A stretch of DNA of 64,000 nt from Rhodospirillaceae bacterium (GCA_011523655.1 WTGH01000018.1:186001-250000); one strand, 5' to 3'. Numbered from the stretch's first letter, positions 37,030 through 51,735 are shown. Notes: generated by a model from the sequence alone, not told the origin. Numbers and translations are program-made.

Positions 37030-39138
37030 ATGTCCGAAATTCCGAACCGCTCCCTGCTGCCGATCCTGCGGCCGGAGTCCGTCGCGGTGATCGGGGCGTC
37101 GGACACGCCGTCGCGCATCGGCGGCCGGCCGATCCATTCCATGAAGACGATGGGCTATGGCGGCCGGATCTATCCGGTCAACCCGCGGCGCGAGACCGTG
37201 CAGGGGCTGACGGCCTACCCGACAATCCGCGACGTGCCGGAGGCGGTGGACTGCGCCCTGATCGCCGTGCCGGCCGCGATTGCCGTCGACGCCATCCGCG
37301 ACTGTGCCGGCCGGGGCGTGAAATCCGCCGTCGTCTTCACCTCCGGCTTTGCCGAGCAGGGCGAAGACGGCGCGCGGGCGCAGGCGGAGATCGCCCGGAT
37401 CGCCCGGGACAGCGGCATGCGCATCGTCGGGCCCAACTGCCTCGGCGTGTTCGCCATGGACCGGGGCTGGTACGGCACCTTCACCAATGCGCCGGACATG
37501 CTGGACCTGCCGCCGGGGCCGGTCGGTATTGTCAGCCAGAGCGGCGCCTACGGCTCCCATGTCCTGCTGGTCGCCCAGAAGCGCGGCGTCGGGTCCAACT
37601 TCTGGGTGACGACCGGCAACGAATGCGACGTCGATCTCGGCGAGGTCATCGACTTTTACGCTGAATCGCCGGAGGTCGGGATCATCGCCGTCTATGCCGA
37701 AGGGGTGTGCAACGCGGGCCGGCTGCGGCAGGCGCTGGGCAAGGCGCGGGATGCGCGCAAGCCGGTGATCGTCATGAAGGTCGGCAAGACCGACGCCGGG
37801 GCCCGCGCGGCGGCCAGCCACACCGCCAGCCTGGCCGGCAGCGACGCGATCTACGACGCCCTGTTCCGGCAGACCGGCGCCTACCGGGCCGGCACCACGG
37901 AAGAGCTGGTCGATGTCGCCTATGCCTGCCAGTACGGCAGCTATCCGACGGGCCGGCGGATCAGCCTGCAGACCATCTCCGGCGGCGGCGGCGTGCAGAT
38001 GGCGGACGATGCGGTGCGTTACGGGCTCGACGTCGCGCCCCTGCCGCAGCCGGTCCAAGACAGGCTGAAGGCGCTGATCCCCTTCGCCGGCACCAACAAC
38101 CCGGTCGATTTCACCGCCCAGGCCCTGAACGAGCCGGACCTGATGCTGAAGAATATCGGCCTGACGATCGAGGAAGCGGACTACGACAGCCACATCGTCT
38201 TCATGACCTCGGTGCCGGCCACGCCGTTCATGAAGAAACCCTGCGCCGACCTGTTCCGCACGGTGCGCGAACGCTGGCCCGACGTGCAGATGATCATGAG
38301 CCTGGTCGGCGGGCGCGACGTCGTCGAGGCCTACGAGAAGCTGGGCTATCCGGTCTTCGAGGATCCGTCGCTCGCGGTCCGGGCGATGGCGGCGCTGACC
38401 CGGTTCGGCGACGTCTTCGGCCGTACGGGCGACAGCGCGCCGCCCGCGGCCCCGCCCGGCATGCTGCCGGCGCCCGCCGAAGCCGTGGGCGAGCACGAGG
38501 CCAAGGCGATCCTGGCGAGCGCCGGGATTCCGGCCGTGCGGGAAAGCCTGGCGGCGACGCCGGACGAAGCGGTTGCCGCAGCTGCCGCGATCGGCGGGCC
38601 CTGCGCGCTCAAGATCGTCTCGCCCGACATCCCGCACAAGACGGAGATCGGCGGCGTGTTGCTGAATGTCGAAGGCGACGACGCGGTGGCCGAGGGCGCG
38701 CGGACCCTGCTGCGCCGCGCCGCCGAACAGACGCCGGAGGCCCGGATCGACGGCGTATTGGTCAGCGAGATGGTTGCCGGCGGCGTCGAGACCGTGCTCG
38801 GCGCGGTACACGATCCGGCGTTCGGGCCGGCGGTCATGTTCGGACTGGGCGGCGTGTTCGTCGAGGTGCTGGAGGATGTCAGCTTCCGCCTGGCGCCCTT
38901 CGGCGCCGACGAGGCCCGCCGCATGATCGGCGAGATCCGCGGCCGGGCGCTGCTCGACGGCGTGCGCGGCGCGCCGCCGGCCGATCTCGACGCGCTCGCC
39001 GACGCGCTCGCCCGCCTCTCCGTCTTCGCCGCCGCCAACGCCGGGCGGATCGAGAGCATCGACATCAACCCCTTCGTCGCCCTGCCCAAGGGCGGCGTGG
39101 CGGCCGACGCGCTGATCGTGCCGCGGACGGCGCAATGA
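37030..39138 (+). CDS. ADP-forming acyl/acetate-CoA ligase family protein
   Basis: A 702-residue single-chain ACD-type synthetase. The CoA-binding domain is VAVIGASDTPSRIGGRPIHS. The succinyl-CoA-ligase-like domains have IVSQSGAYG, GNECDVDLGEVIDFY and phospho-His264 in ASHTASLAGSD. A C-terminal ATP-grasp domain follows (AVGEHEAKAILASAGIPAVRE, ALKIVSPDIPHKTEIGGV, DINPFVALPKG). It converts an acyl-CoA, ADP and phosphate to acid, CoA and ATP, or the reverse; the acyl group is unknown. The frame opens at GTG 36841, but the family start is the ATG at 37030. The stop overlaps the GNAT gene. Confidence 0.87.
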   Translation: MSEIPNRSLLPILRPESVAVIGASDTPSRIGGRPIHSMKTMGYGGRIYPVNPRRETVQGLTAYPTIRDVPEAVDCALIAVPAAIAVDAIRDCAGRGVKSAVVFTSGFAEQGEDGARAQAEIARIARDSGMRIVGPNCLGVFAMDRGWYGTFTNAPDMLDLPPGPVGIVSQSGAYGSHVLLVAQKRGVGSNFWVTTGNECDVDLGEVIDFYAESPEVGIIAVYAEGVCNAGRLRQALGKARDARKPVIVMKVGKTDAGARAAASHTASLAGSDAIYDALFRQTGAYRAGTTEELVDVAYACQYGSYPTGRRISLQTISGGGGVQMADDAVRYGLDVAPLPQPVQDRLKALIPFAGTNNPVDFTAQALNEPDLMLKNIGLTIEEADYDSHIVFMTSVPATPFMKKPCADLFRTVRERWPDVQMIMSLVGGRDVVEAYEKLGYPVFEDPSLAVRAMAALTRFGDVFGRTGDSAPPAAPPGMLPAPAEAVGEHEAKAILASAGIPAVRESLAATPDEAVAAAAAIGGPCALKIVSPDIPHKTEIGGVLLNVEGDDAVAEGARTLLRRAAEQTPEARIDGVLVSEMVAGGVETVLGAVHDPAFGPAVMFGLGGVFVEVLEDVSFRLAPFGADEARRMIGEIRGRALLDGVRGAPPADLDALADALARLSVFAAANAGRIESIDINPFVALPKGGVAADALIVPRTAQ

Positions 39139-39749
39139 ACCGGGGCCTGTTCGGATTCCTCGGGCCGGTACAGCCGCGCAGCCACAGTCTGCGTGACGTT
39201 CAGCGGGCGGTAAAGGACGGGGTTTCGACACCGCGGCTGCGGCTGCGCCCGCCGGCGTTGGCCGACCTGCCGCACATCCGGCGCTACGCCGTGCGGGAGG
39301 CCTTCTACCGCTACATGGATATGGAAAAACCGACGCCGGAGGGAATCGGCAAATACCTCGAATCGGCCATGGCGACATGGCGGCGGAGACGTCCGGCCGA
39401 ACTCGTCTTCGCGATCGAGCCGGGCGATGTCGGCCGGATCGTCGGGCTCATCCGGATCAGGATTGACGAGGACGACGACCGGGCCGCGAGCGTCGGTTTC
39501 CACCTCGACAGCGATTTCCAGGGCCGCGGCTACGCGACCGAAGCGCTTCGGGAAATCGTGCGGATCGGATTTGCGCACTCCGGCGTCGCGCGGATTTGGG
39601 CCGAGGTCGATACCCGCAACACGCAATCCTGCGCGCTGCTCGAGCGGGCCGGCTTCCGCCGGGAAAAGCGGATGGACGGCCACAGGAGCATCCGGGGAAC
39701 GGTGACGGACTGGTATCTGTATGCCGTCGATCGGCCCCGATCCCGCTGA
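39135..39749 (+). CDS. GNAT-family N-acetyltransferase (RimJ-like)
   Basis: A 204-residue protein with the acetyl-CoA fold of RimJ/RimL-like enzymes: TPRLRLRPPALADLPHIRRYA, VGFHLDSDFQGRGYATEALREIV (the Q-x-x-G-x-A pyrophosphate loop as FQGRGYATEA) and NTQSCALLERAGFRREKRM. It overlaps the ligase stop by 4 bp, so the two are coupled. ACD-type synthetases are known Lys-acetylation targets in other bacteria, which makes regulation of the neighbour plausible but unproven. Confidence 0.85.
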   Translation: MNRGLFGFLGPVQPRSHSLRDVQRAVKDGVSTPRLRLRPPALADLPHIRRYAVREAFYRYMDMEKPTPEGIGKYLESAMATWRRRRPAELVFAIEPGDVGRIVGLIRIRIDEDDDRAASVGFHLDSDFQGRGYATEALREIVRIGFAHSGVARIWAEVDTRNTQSCALLERAGFRREKRMDGHRSIRGTVTDWYLYAVDRPRSR

Positions 39750-39790
39750 ACGCGCGGCCGGCGGCGCTGCGGCGGTCGTATCGAATTGCG

Positions 39791-39984
39791 TCCCTCGATA
39801 CGGCGCGCCCCTCGATACGGCGCTGGCGCGCCTACTCGGGATGAGGGTGTGTAGTGAGCTCACTCCCTTCACCCTCACCCTGAGTAGCCCCGGCCCCCGG
39901 CCGGGGCGTATCGAAGGGCCTGCCCTGAGCTTGTCGAAGGGGCGGGGTGTATCGAAGGGCCTGCCCTGAGCGAAGTCGAAGGGG
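39791..39984. repeat. Type-1 intergenic inverted-repeat element (copy C, extended)
   Basis: It contains two copies of CCTCGATACGGCG, CTACTCGGGATGAGGGTG, CACCCTCACCCTGAGTAG, GGGGCGTATCGAAGGG and two GCCTGCCCTGAGC-TGTCGAAGG style tails. It is longer than the other copies because the right-hand end is duplicated. It lies between the GNAT gene and convergent greA, ending 7 bp before the greA stop. Confidence 0.85.
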
Positions 39985-39990
39985 GCGCCC

Positions 39991-40464
39991 TCAGCCGTAT
40001 TTCACCTTCATGATCTCGTAGGCCCTGGAGCCGCCCGGGGCGGTGACCTCGATGGAATCGCCGGTTTCCCGGCCGATCATGGCCCGGGCGAGGGGCGAGG
40101 TCAGCGACAGCAGGCCGTTGCCGATATCGCCCTCGTCCTCGCCGACGATCTGGTAGGTGCTTTCCTCGTCCGTGTCCTCGTCGGCCAGCGTGACGGTGGC
40201 GCCGAAGCGCACGGTATCGCCGGACAGGCTTCGCGGGTCGATCACCTGGGCGCGGCTGACCTTGTCTTCCAGCTCCATCAGCCGGCCCTCGATGAACGCC
40301 TGGCGCTCCTTGGCGGCGTGATATTCGGCGTTCTCCGAGAGATCGCCGTGGGTGCGCGCCTCTTCCAGCGCGTTGATTACGGCCGGGCGCTCCACCGTCC
40401 TGAGCCGTTTCATTTCTTCCTGGAGCATGCCGTAGCCACGCTCTGTCATCGGAACCTTATCCAT
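39991..40464 (-). CDS. greA: Transcription elongation factor GreA
   Basis: A 157-residue GreA. The N-terminal coiled coil has LQEEMKRLRTVERPAVINALEEA and the tip acidic pair in THGDLSENAEYHAAKERQ. The C-terminal FKBP-like domain has QIVGEDEGDI, LLSLTSPLARAMIG and VTAPGGSRAYEIMKV. It rescues backtracked RNA polymerase. It is the third gene after carA-carB, 116 bp downstream. Confidence 0.95.
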   Translation of the reverse strand: MDKVPMTERGYGMLQEEMKRLRTVERPAVINALEEARTHGDLSENAEYHAAKERQAFIEGRLMELEDKVSRAQVIDPRSLSGDTVRFGATVTLADEDTDEESTYQIVGEDEGDIGNGLLSLTSPLARAMIGRETGDSIEVTAPGGSRAYEIMKVKYG

Positions 40465-40580
40465 CGGGCGGTCCGTTCGTCGTCAAAGTGCTGTCCCGGC
40501 GCCTGCGGCAACAGATTGCTTCATCGGCGTCTCGATGGGGGACGCCGGGGGATGGTGCGCGCGCTCGCGCCGTCGGGTTC

Positions 40581-43838
<3,258 letters not shown>

Positions 43839-45104
43839 CTACGCCTGTCCCGCTTCCGCCATATCCGCCACGAAGCGCTCGAACAGGTAGGCGCTGTCCT
43901 GGGGGCCGGGGCTGGCTTCCGGGTGGTATTGCACGCTGAAGACCGGCCGGCCCTCGACCTTCAGGCCCTCGCAGGAGCCGTCGAACAGCGATTTGTGGGT
44001 CATGGTCACGCCGGCGGGCAGGCTCTCGGCATCGACCTCGAAGCCGTGGTTCTGGCTGGTGATCTCGACCTTGCCGGTTTCCAGGTCCTTGACCGGGTGG
44101 TTCGCGCCGCGATGGCCGTGATGCATCTTGCGGGTCTGCCCGCCGAGGGCGAGCGCAAGCATCTGGTGGCCGAGGCAGATGCCGAAGACCGGCAGATCGA
44201 ATTTCAGCACTTGCCGGATGACCGGCACGGCATAGGCGCCGGTCGCCGCCGGATCGCCCGGCCCGTTGGACAGGAACACGCCGTCTGGCGCGTGGCGCAG
44301 GATTTCCTCGGCGCTCGCCGTCGCGGGCACGACCGTGACCCGGCAGCCGAGCGCGGCCAGGCTGCGCAGGATGTTGCGCTTGGCGCCGAAATCCATCGCG
44401 ACGACGTGGAAGCGCGGTTCGGACTGCCGGCCGTAGCCTTCGCCCCAGGCCCAGCCGGTCTCGTCCCACTGGTAGGTCTGGGTGCAGGAGACGTCTTTCG
44501 CCAGGTCCATGCCTTCCAGACCGGGCCAGGCGCGGGCGTTATCGATCAGGTCGCCGATCGGGAAATCGCCGCCGGGGTCGTGGCGCAGCACGGCGTTGGC
44601 CGCGCCGCCGTCGCGCAGCCGCCGGGTCAGGCGCCTTGTGTCGACGCCGGCGATCGCCGGCAGATCGTGGCTCTTGAGCCAGCCGTCCAGATGCTGCGCG
44701 CTGCGGTAGTTGGATGGCTGGGTGATATCTGCGCGGAACACGCCGCCGAGCGCCGCCGGGGTCGCCGTCTCGATATCCTCGGCGTTGGTCCCGACATTGC
44801 CGATATGCGGGAAGGTGAAGGCGATGATCTGGGCGGCGTAGGACGGGTCGGTGAGGATTTCCTGATAGCCGGTGAGCGATGTGTTGAAACACAGCTCGCC
44901 CAGCACCGTCTTCGCCGCGCCGGCGCCCCGGCCCCAGAATACCGTGCCGTCGCCCAGGAACAGGCCGGCCGTCGCCCACTCCGGCCGTTCCGGGGCCGGC
45001 CGTTCCGGGGCCGGCCGGTTCGGGGCCGGCCGGTCGGGGGCAATCCCTGCCGAAGGCCCGCCGCCGGGGCCCGCGGTCGTGTCGGGCGAAGGGGACGTCT
45101 GCAT
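43839..45104 (-). CDS. carA: Carbamoyl-phosphate synthase small subunit with Pro-rich N-terminal repeat
   Basis: A 421-residue glutamine amidotransferase subunit. The N-domain starts ATAGLFLGDGTVFWGRG; the class-I GATase domain has FLSNGPGDPAATGAYA, the catalytic Cys in FGICLGHQMLALALGG and the His/Glu in YHPEASPGP. It delivers ammonia to CarB. The first 42 residues are unusual: Gly/Pro-rich with RPAPNRPAPERPAPERPE, encoded by GGCCGGCCGTTCCG-type repeats (44985-45045). A later start inside this stretch cannot be ruled out. Confidence 0.95.
   Translation of the reverse strand: MQTSPSPDTTAGPGGGPSAGIAPDRPAPNRPAPERPAPERPEWATAGLFLGDGTVFWGRGAGAAKTVLGELCFNTSLTGYQEILTDPSYAAQIIAFTFPHIGNVGTNAEDIETATPAALGGVFRADITQPSNYRSAQHLDGWLKSHDLPAIAGVDTRRLTRRLRDGGAANAVLRHDPGGDFPIGDLIDNARAWPGLEGMDLAKDVSCTQTYQWDETGWAWGEGYGRQSEPRFHVVAMDFGAKRNILRSLAALGCRVTVVPATASAEEILRHAPDGVFLSNGPGDPAATGAYAVPVIRQVLKFDLPVFGICLGHQMLALALGGQTRKMHHGHRGANHPVKDLETGKVEITSQNHGFEVDAESLPAGVTMTHKSLFDGSCEGLKVEGRPVFSVQYHPEASPGPQDSAYLFERFVADMAEAGQA
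44985..45045. repeat. 15-bp-class tandem repeat encoding RPAPE units of CarA
   Basis: GTTCCGGGGCCGGCC recurs with small changes (GTTCCGGGGCCGGCC, GGTTCGGGGCCGGCC, GGTCGGGGGC), giving four to five successive RPAP(E/N) units. Confidence 0.8.
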
Positions 45105-45469
45105 CGGCAGCCCGCTGTCTTTGGCCGTATTCGTCGGAAATCGCCGTATCGGAGAGCCGGACCGGCCGGCGTTAGGTAGGAAAGGGGGGCCTTGCCGGTC
45201 AAGCGCAGGCGCCTACATCCCCGCCTTCGAACGGGCCGCATTTCGTCACAGCGGCCCGTTGCGGAAGGGGCGACGTGCGGGGCCGCCAGCCGGCGACATA
45301 TCCACACTCGGGCCACATTCGGGCCGCAGCCGGCGACCGCTCCATTGACTCCGGCGGCCAGTCGATGGCATTTCTACGACCTCTTGACGCGTGGCCGGAG
45401 ACTGCCGGCGCGCCCGGCATCGGGTTTGGGACGGGCCCTGAGGTACGGGCCGGGACTGGAGACGGACAG
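45105..45469. other. 365-bp divergent promoter region (carA / yqeY) with a perfect hairpin
   Basis: AACGGGCCGC (45230-45239) and GCGGCCCGTT (45251-45260) form an exact 10-bp stem with an 11-nt loop, about 125 bp upstream of carA and 210 bp upstream of yqeY. No T-run follows. It could be part of a carA leader or simply a terminator-like structure. No small gene is convincing here. Confidence 0.5.
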
Positions 45470-45940
45470 ATGGCTGACGCCATGCTGCGCGACCGCATCA
45501 AGGCCGAACTGAAAGCAGCGATGAAGGCACGGGAGCAGCGGAAGACCGCGACCCTGCGCCTGATTTCGGCTGCGCTGAAGGACCGGGACATCGCCGCCCG
45601 CGGCAAGGGCGTTCGCGACGGCATCGACGAGACCCAGATTCTCGGCATGCTGCAGACCATGGTGAAGCAGCGCGAGGAGAGCATCGGCCATTACGAGCAG
45701 GGCGGCCGGCTGGAAATGGTCGAGCAGGAGCGCGAGGAAATCGCGATCATCACCGGCTTCCTGCCGCCGCGGCTCGACGAGGCGGCGATGGAAGACGTCA
45801 TCGGCTCGGTCATGGCCGAACTCGGCGCGGAATCGATCAAGGATATGGGGCGCACCATGGCCGCCCTGCGCGAGCGCTATGCCGGCCAGATGGATTTCGG
45901 CAAGGCGAGCGCGGTGGTGAAATCGCGCCTGGCGCTGTAG
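45470..45940 (+). CDS. GatB/YqeY domain protein
   Basis: A 156-residue YqeY protein (LRDRIKAELKAAMKAREQRKTATLRLI, MVKQREESIGHYEQGGRLEMVEQEREEI, FLPPRLDEA, MGRTMAALRERYAGQMDFGKASAVVKSRL). The fold matches the tRNA-binding tail of GatB. The function is unproven; a link to transamidation or tRNA has been proposed. The start at 45470 has GGAG 9 bp upstream. Its position before dnaG and rpoD is common in proteobacteria. Confidence 0.9.
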   Translation: MADAMLRDRIKAELKAAMKAREQRKTATLRLISAALKDRDIAARGKGVRDGIDETQILGMLQTMVKQREESIGHYEQGGRLEMVEQEREEIAIITGFLPPRLDEAAMEDVIGSVMAELGAESIKDMGRTMAALRERYAGQMDFGKASAVVKSRLAL

Positions 45941-45950
45941 CCGCTGCCGG

Positions 45951-46086
45951 CCCCTCGATACGCTCCGGATCAAATCCGGGGCTACTCGGGATGAGGGAAG
46001 GTGGCGGTCGTTTCCGATACCCTCCCTCACCCTGAGCAGCCGCGCAGCGGCGTATCGAAAGCCTGCCCTGAGCCTGTCGAAGGGGG
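45951..46086. repeat. Type-1 intergenic inverted-repeat element (copy D)
   Basis: Left arm CCCCTCGATACGCTCCGGAT, then CTACTCGGGATGAGGGA. Right arm TCCCTCACCCTGAGCAG and GCGGCGTATCGAAAGCC, with a CTGCCCTGAGCCTGTCGAAG tail. It lies between yqeY and dnaG, which share orientation. Confidence 0.8.
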
Positions 46087-46122
46087 CGGCGGCCACGACC
46101 GTTTCGTGCTAGACATGCAAGC

Positions 46123-47919
46123 ATGGCGATCACTCCCCATTTTCTCGACGAACTGCGCAGCCGGGTACCGGTCTCCGATGTCGTCGGGAAGCGGGTGAAG
46201 CTGGCGAAGAAGGGGCGCGAATTCAGCGGCCTGTGCCCGTTCCACAGCGAAAAGACGCCGTCCTTCACCGTCAACGACGATAAGGCCTTTTACCACTGTT
46301 TTGGCTGCGGGGCGCATGGCGACGTCATCCGTTTCGTCACCGAGACCGAGGGGCTGACCTTTCCCGAGGCGGTCGCCAAGCTGGCCGGCATGGCCGGGCT
46401 TTCGGTGCCGCAGGCGACGCCGGAGGAACGCCGGCGCGCGGAGCGGGCGAAGAGCCTGCAGGACGCCTGCGAAGCCGCGCTGGGCTTCTTCCGCCGGCGC
46501 CTGAACGAACCGGCCGGCGCCGACGCGCTGGCCTATCTGCGGCGGCGCGGCCTGAAGCCGGAAACCATCGAAGCATTCCGGCTCGGCTGGGCGCCGGACG
46601 GGCGCGCCGCGCTGAAACAGGCCTTGACCGGCGAAGGCTTCCAGGAGGCGATGCTGGTCGAGGCCGGGCTGCTGATAAAGCCGGAGGACGGCGGCGAGAG
46701 CTATGACCGCTTCCGCGGCCGGGTGATCTTCCCGATTGCCGACCGGCGCGGCCGGGTGATCGCCTTCGGCGGCCGGGCGCTGGGCGATGTCCAGCCGAAA
46801 TACCTCAACTCCCCGGAGACCCCGCTGTTCAACAAGGGCCGGCTGCTCTATGCGCTCGACAAGGCGCGCCAGGCCGTGCGCGACGGTGCGGACGTCATCG
46901 TGACCGAAGGCTACACGGACGTGATCGCGCTCCACCAGGCCGGGTTCGGCGGGGCGGTCGCGCCGCTCGGCACGGCCCTCACCGAGAGCCAGATCGAGGA
47001 ACTGTGGCGCCTCGCGCCCGGGCCGGTGCTGTGCTTCGACGGCGACGAGGCGGGCCGCCGCGCCGCCGGCCGGGCGCTCGACCGGCTGCTGCCCCGGCTG
47101 GTCCCCGGCAAGACGGCGCGTTTCGTCTTCCTGCCGGAGGGCGAGGACCCGGATTCCTTCGTCAGCCTGTCCGGCCCCGAGGCCTTCGGCCGCCTCGTCG
47201 AACGCGCGACGTCCGTCTCCGAAGCGCTGTGGCGGCGCGTGGCCGGGACGCAGACGATCGATTCGCCGGAATTCGCGCTGATTGTGGAGAAGAAAATCGA
47301 GGACATCGTTGCGCAAATGGCCGAGCGGAGTACGCAATTCTACTATCGCGTATTCCTGAAGAAGCGGTTGTTCTCGGTGCTCTGGAACAAGCGGGACAGA
47401 ACCGGCAAGGCGAAAATCATCGAGATGAAATCCGATGCTGTTCCGGAAGAGAATGTCTCGAATGCCCAGAAGGCGCTGGTTGCGGCGCTGCTCAACCATC
47501 CCAGGTTGATCCGCGAATACGGCGAGCGGCTGGTCGAGGTCAATTTCGTATCAAGCGAACTGGAAAGGCTGTTGATGGATGCGATCCTGCTGCACAGCCA
47601 CGCCGAAGATATTGAACCTGATGTACTGAAAGACCTTCTGCGCGCCAGGGACCACGAAAAGACCATCGCCAATATCTGCAACCGTAAAGTCTATGCAGTC
47701 GCACCCTTCGCGGATCCGGCGTGTGATCCGGATATGCTCGAAATTGCCTGGAAGGATGCCTTGCGGCGCCAGAACCTGATTTCCGCGGCAGAGGAACTGC
47801 AGCAACGGCTCAAACGCGGCCTGTACCGCGAGGACGATGCCGAATTTGCCCGGCTCACCGAGTTTGCGTCCGATATCGCGCGCCAGGCGGCCGCCCCGGA
47901 AGAGGCCGAGCCCGGCTGA
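46123..47919 (+). CDS. dnaG: DNA primase
   Basis: A 598-residue primase. The CHC2 zinc site is Cys38, His41, Cys59 and Cys62 (GLCPFHSEKTPSF; YHCFGCGAHGD). The catalytic core has the Toprim elements VTEGYTDVIALHQAG and CFDGDEAGRRAAGRALD. The C-terminal third is the helicase-binding region. It makes RNA primers at the fork. It starts at ATG 46123, about 37 bp after a repeat element, and is followed by rpoD as in many proteobacterial macromolecular-synthesis operons. Confidence 0.95.
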   Translation: MAITPHFLDELRSRVPVSDVVGKRVKLAKKGREFSGLCPFHSEKTPSFTVNDDKAFYHCFGCGAHGDVIRFVTETEGLTFPEAVAKLAGMAGLSVPQATPEERRRAERAKSLQDACEAALGFFRRRLNEPAGADALAYLRRRGLKPETIEAFRLGWAPDGRAALKQALTGEGFQEAMLVEAGLLIKPEDGGESYDRFRGRVIFPIADRRGRVIAFGGRALGDVQPKYLNSPETPLFNKGRLLYALDKARQAVRDGADVIVTEGYTDVIALHQAGFGGAVAPLGTALTESQIEELWRLAPGPVLCFDGDEAGRRAAGRALDRLLPRLVPGKTARFVFLPEGEDPDSFVSLSGPEAFGRLVERATSVSEALWRRVAGTQTIDSPEFALIVEKKIEDIVAQMAERSTQFYYRVFLKKRLFSVLWNKRDRTGKAKIIEMKSDAVPEENVSNAQKALVAALLNHPRLIREYGERLVEVNFVSSELERLLMDAILLHSHAEDIEPDVLKDLLRARDHEKTIANICNRKVYAVAPFADPACDPDMLEIAWKDALRRQNLISAAEELQQRLKRGLYREDDAEFARLTEFASDIARQAAAPEEAEPG

Positions 47920-47994
47920 CTCGGGCGGCGGACTTGTTGTCCGGCATGAGGGGGCTATATCTCGGCGAGTCGCCTGCACGCGTCCGGGACCGGC

Positions 47995-48026
47995 GGCCGG
48001 TCCTTCAGGCCGGTCCTTCAGGCCGG
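47995..48026. repeat. 13-bp direct repeat in the rpoD leader
   Basis: GGCCGGTCCTTCA occurs twice in tandem (47995-48007, 48008-48020), followed by another GGCCGG. It is in the 248-bp dnaG-rpoD gap. Confidence 0.75.
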
Positions 48027-48167
48027 GGCGCGTCGGGGGAAAGGGCGACACTCGCGGGGTGCGCGCGACGCCTGGGCGGCGCGGCGGGGAGCCTGCGAAA
48101 ACCGAGCGGATAATCATATCGTGCGCGCCGGAGCGCCTGCGCCGCGCGAAGCTGGGGACGGAGCTAC

Positions 48168-50519
<2,352 letters not shown>

Positions 50520-50541
50520 GGGGCGGGCGACGGCGCCACCC

Positions 50542-51288
50542 ATGCGCATCGTCGCCTGGAATTGCGCCAAAGCGTTTCACAACAAAATCGGCCGGCTTCT
50601 GACGCTCCAACCGGACGTGGCCGTGATTTCCGAATGCGCCGCCCCGGAAGTGCTGGACCGCAAATGCCGCCTGCCGGAATTTTCCGCCCCGCCACTCTGG
50701 CACGGTGACCATCCGAATTGGGGGGTTGGAGTTTTCTTCTTCAACGGCTGGGCCGGGCGGCGTCACCAACAGTTCGATCACAATCTGAAACTGTTGCTCC
50801 CGGTCGAAGTCACCAAGCCGCGGTGTTTCAATCTACTTGCGGTTTGGGCCTTCACCTACGGATTGCGCAAAGCGCAACGCGGGCCGTTGAACGAAGGCGC
50901 CGAATTCTATCGCCAGTTTCTGACCAAGGAAGACGCCGTGCTCGCCGGTGACTTCAACCACAACGTGATTTGGGACAAAGACGGTTGGGCGGGCAATTTC
51001 CGCGACAGCCTCAATACTCTGGACGACTACTGCCTGGTCAGCGCCTATCATGCGGCCAAGAGCGAAGCCCAGGGGAAAGAAACGAATCCGACCATCTACT
51101 GGAAGAAGCGCAGGAAGGACGGCAACACCTACCACATCGACTATATCTTCGTGCCCTGCACTTGGACGAAGCGGACTTTCAACCTGCAAATCGGACGCTA
51201 CGACGACTGGGTCGCCCCCGGCACCGGCATGAATGGCAAGGGCCTGAGCGACCATGTGCCGGTGATACTCGATACCGGCGACGGCTAG
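50542..51288 (+). CDS. Endonuclease/exonuclease/phosphatase (EEP) family protein
   Basis: A 248-residue protein with every EEP metal-site motif: Asn7 (VAWNCAK), Glu31 (VISECA), Asp137/Asn139 (LAGDFNHN), His198/Asp200 ([10 protein letters not shown]) and the final Asp237-His238 (LSDHVPV). No signal peptide is present, so it acts in the cytoplasm on DNA, RNA or a phospho-substrate. GC content is lower and codon use looser than in rpoD, and a broken toxin gene follows directly, which suggests accessory origin. Confidence 0.85.
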   Translation: MRIVAWNCAKAFHNKIGRLLTLQPDVAVISECAAPEVLDRKCRLPEFSAPPLWHGDHPNWGVGVFFFNGWAGRRHQQFDHNLKLLLPVEVTKPRCFNLLAVWAFTYGLRKAQRGPLNEGAEFYRQFLTKEDAVLAGDFNHNVIWDKDGWAGNFRDSLNTLDDYCLVSAYHAAKSEAQGKETNPTIYWKKRRKDGNTYHIDYIFVPCTWTKRTFNLQIGRYDDWVAPGTGMNGKGLSDHVPVILDTGDG

Positions 51289-51301
51289 ACGCCGTCATTC
51301 C

Positions 51302-51451
51302 CGTGTGCTCGTTATCCTGACCGGATCGCAGCGCCTTTACTTCCTCCGCGAGGGCGCGACGGTCGTGATGCTTTGCGGCGGCGACAAGGGCAGCCAGCGG
51401 CGCGACATCGAGCGCGCGGGCCGGTTGGCGCAGGACTGGAGACAGGCATGA
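51302..51451 (+). pseudogene. RelE/HigB-type toxin remnant (C-terminal half only)
   Basis: The frame encodes GSQRLYFLREGATVVML, CGGDKGSQRRDIERAGRLAQDWRQA and ends at the TGA overlapping the next ATG. The tail (RLYF-x-REG, L-x-GGDK-SQ--DI) is the hallmark of phage-Gp49/HigB-like toxins (usually about 95-105 residues). The N-terminal half is missing: the reading frame upstream runs into the EEP nuclease gene. A GTG at 51305 could start a 48-residue peptide without the full catalytic fold. Confidence 0.7.
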
Positions 51452-51735
51452 CCGAAACCTTCGCGAAATGGGACGCTGCGGAACATCTGCGCACGCGGGA
51501 GGATGTTCAGCTCTACCTGGAGGCCTGCGCCGAGGAGGACCCGGGCGACGGCAGCCTGATCCGGGCGGCGCTGAGCGACATCGCGCGGGCGGAAAATATG
51601 AGCCGGCTGGCGCGCGAGGCGGGCCTGAGCCGCGAAGGGCTCTACAAGGCCCTGTCGGAAGACGGCAACCCCACCTTCGCCACGGTGATGAAAATTACGC
51701 GCGCGCTGGGGATGCAACTGCGCATTTCGGCGTAG
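51448..51735 (+). CDS. Addiction-module antidote protein (HTH, HigA-like)
   Basis: A 95-residue antitoxin: MTETFAKWDAAEHLRTREDV, QLYLEACAEEDPGDGSLIRAAL, then an HTH (NMSRLAREAGLSREGLYKAL) and NPTFATVMKITRALGMQL. This is the COG3636-type antidote usually placed 3' of a RelE-like toxin, as here, with a 4-bp overlap to the toxin remnant. With the toxin broken it is probably an orphan repressor. Confidence 0.85.
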   Translation: MTETFAKWDAAEHLRTREDVQLYLEACAEEDPGDGSLIRAALSDIARAENMSRLAREAGLSREGLYKALSEDGNPTFATVMKITRALGMQLRISA

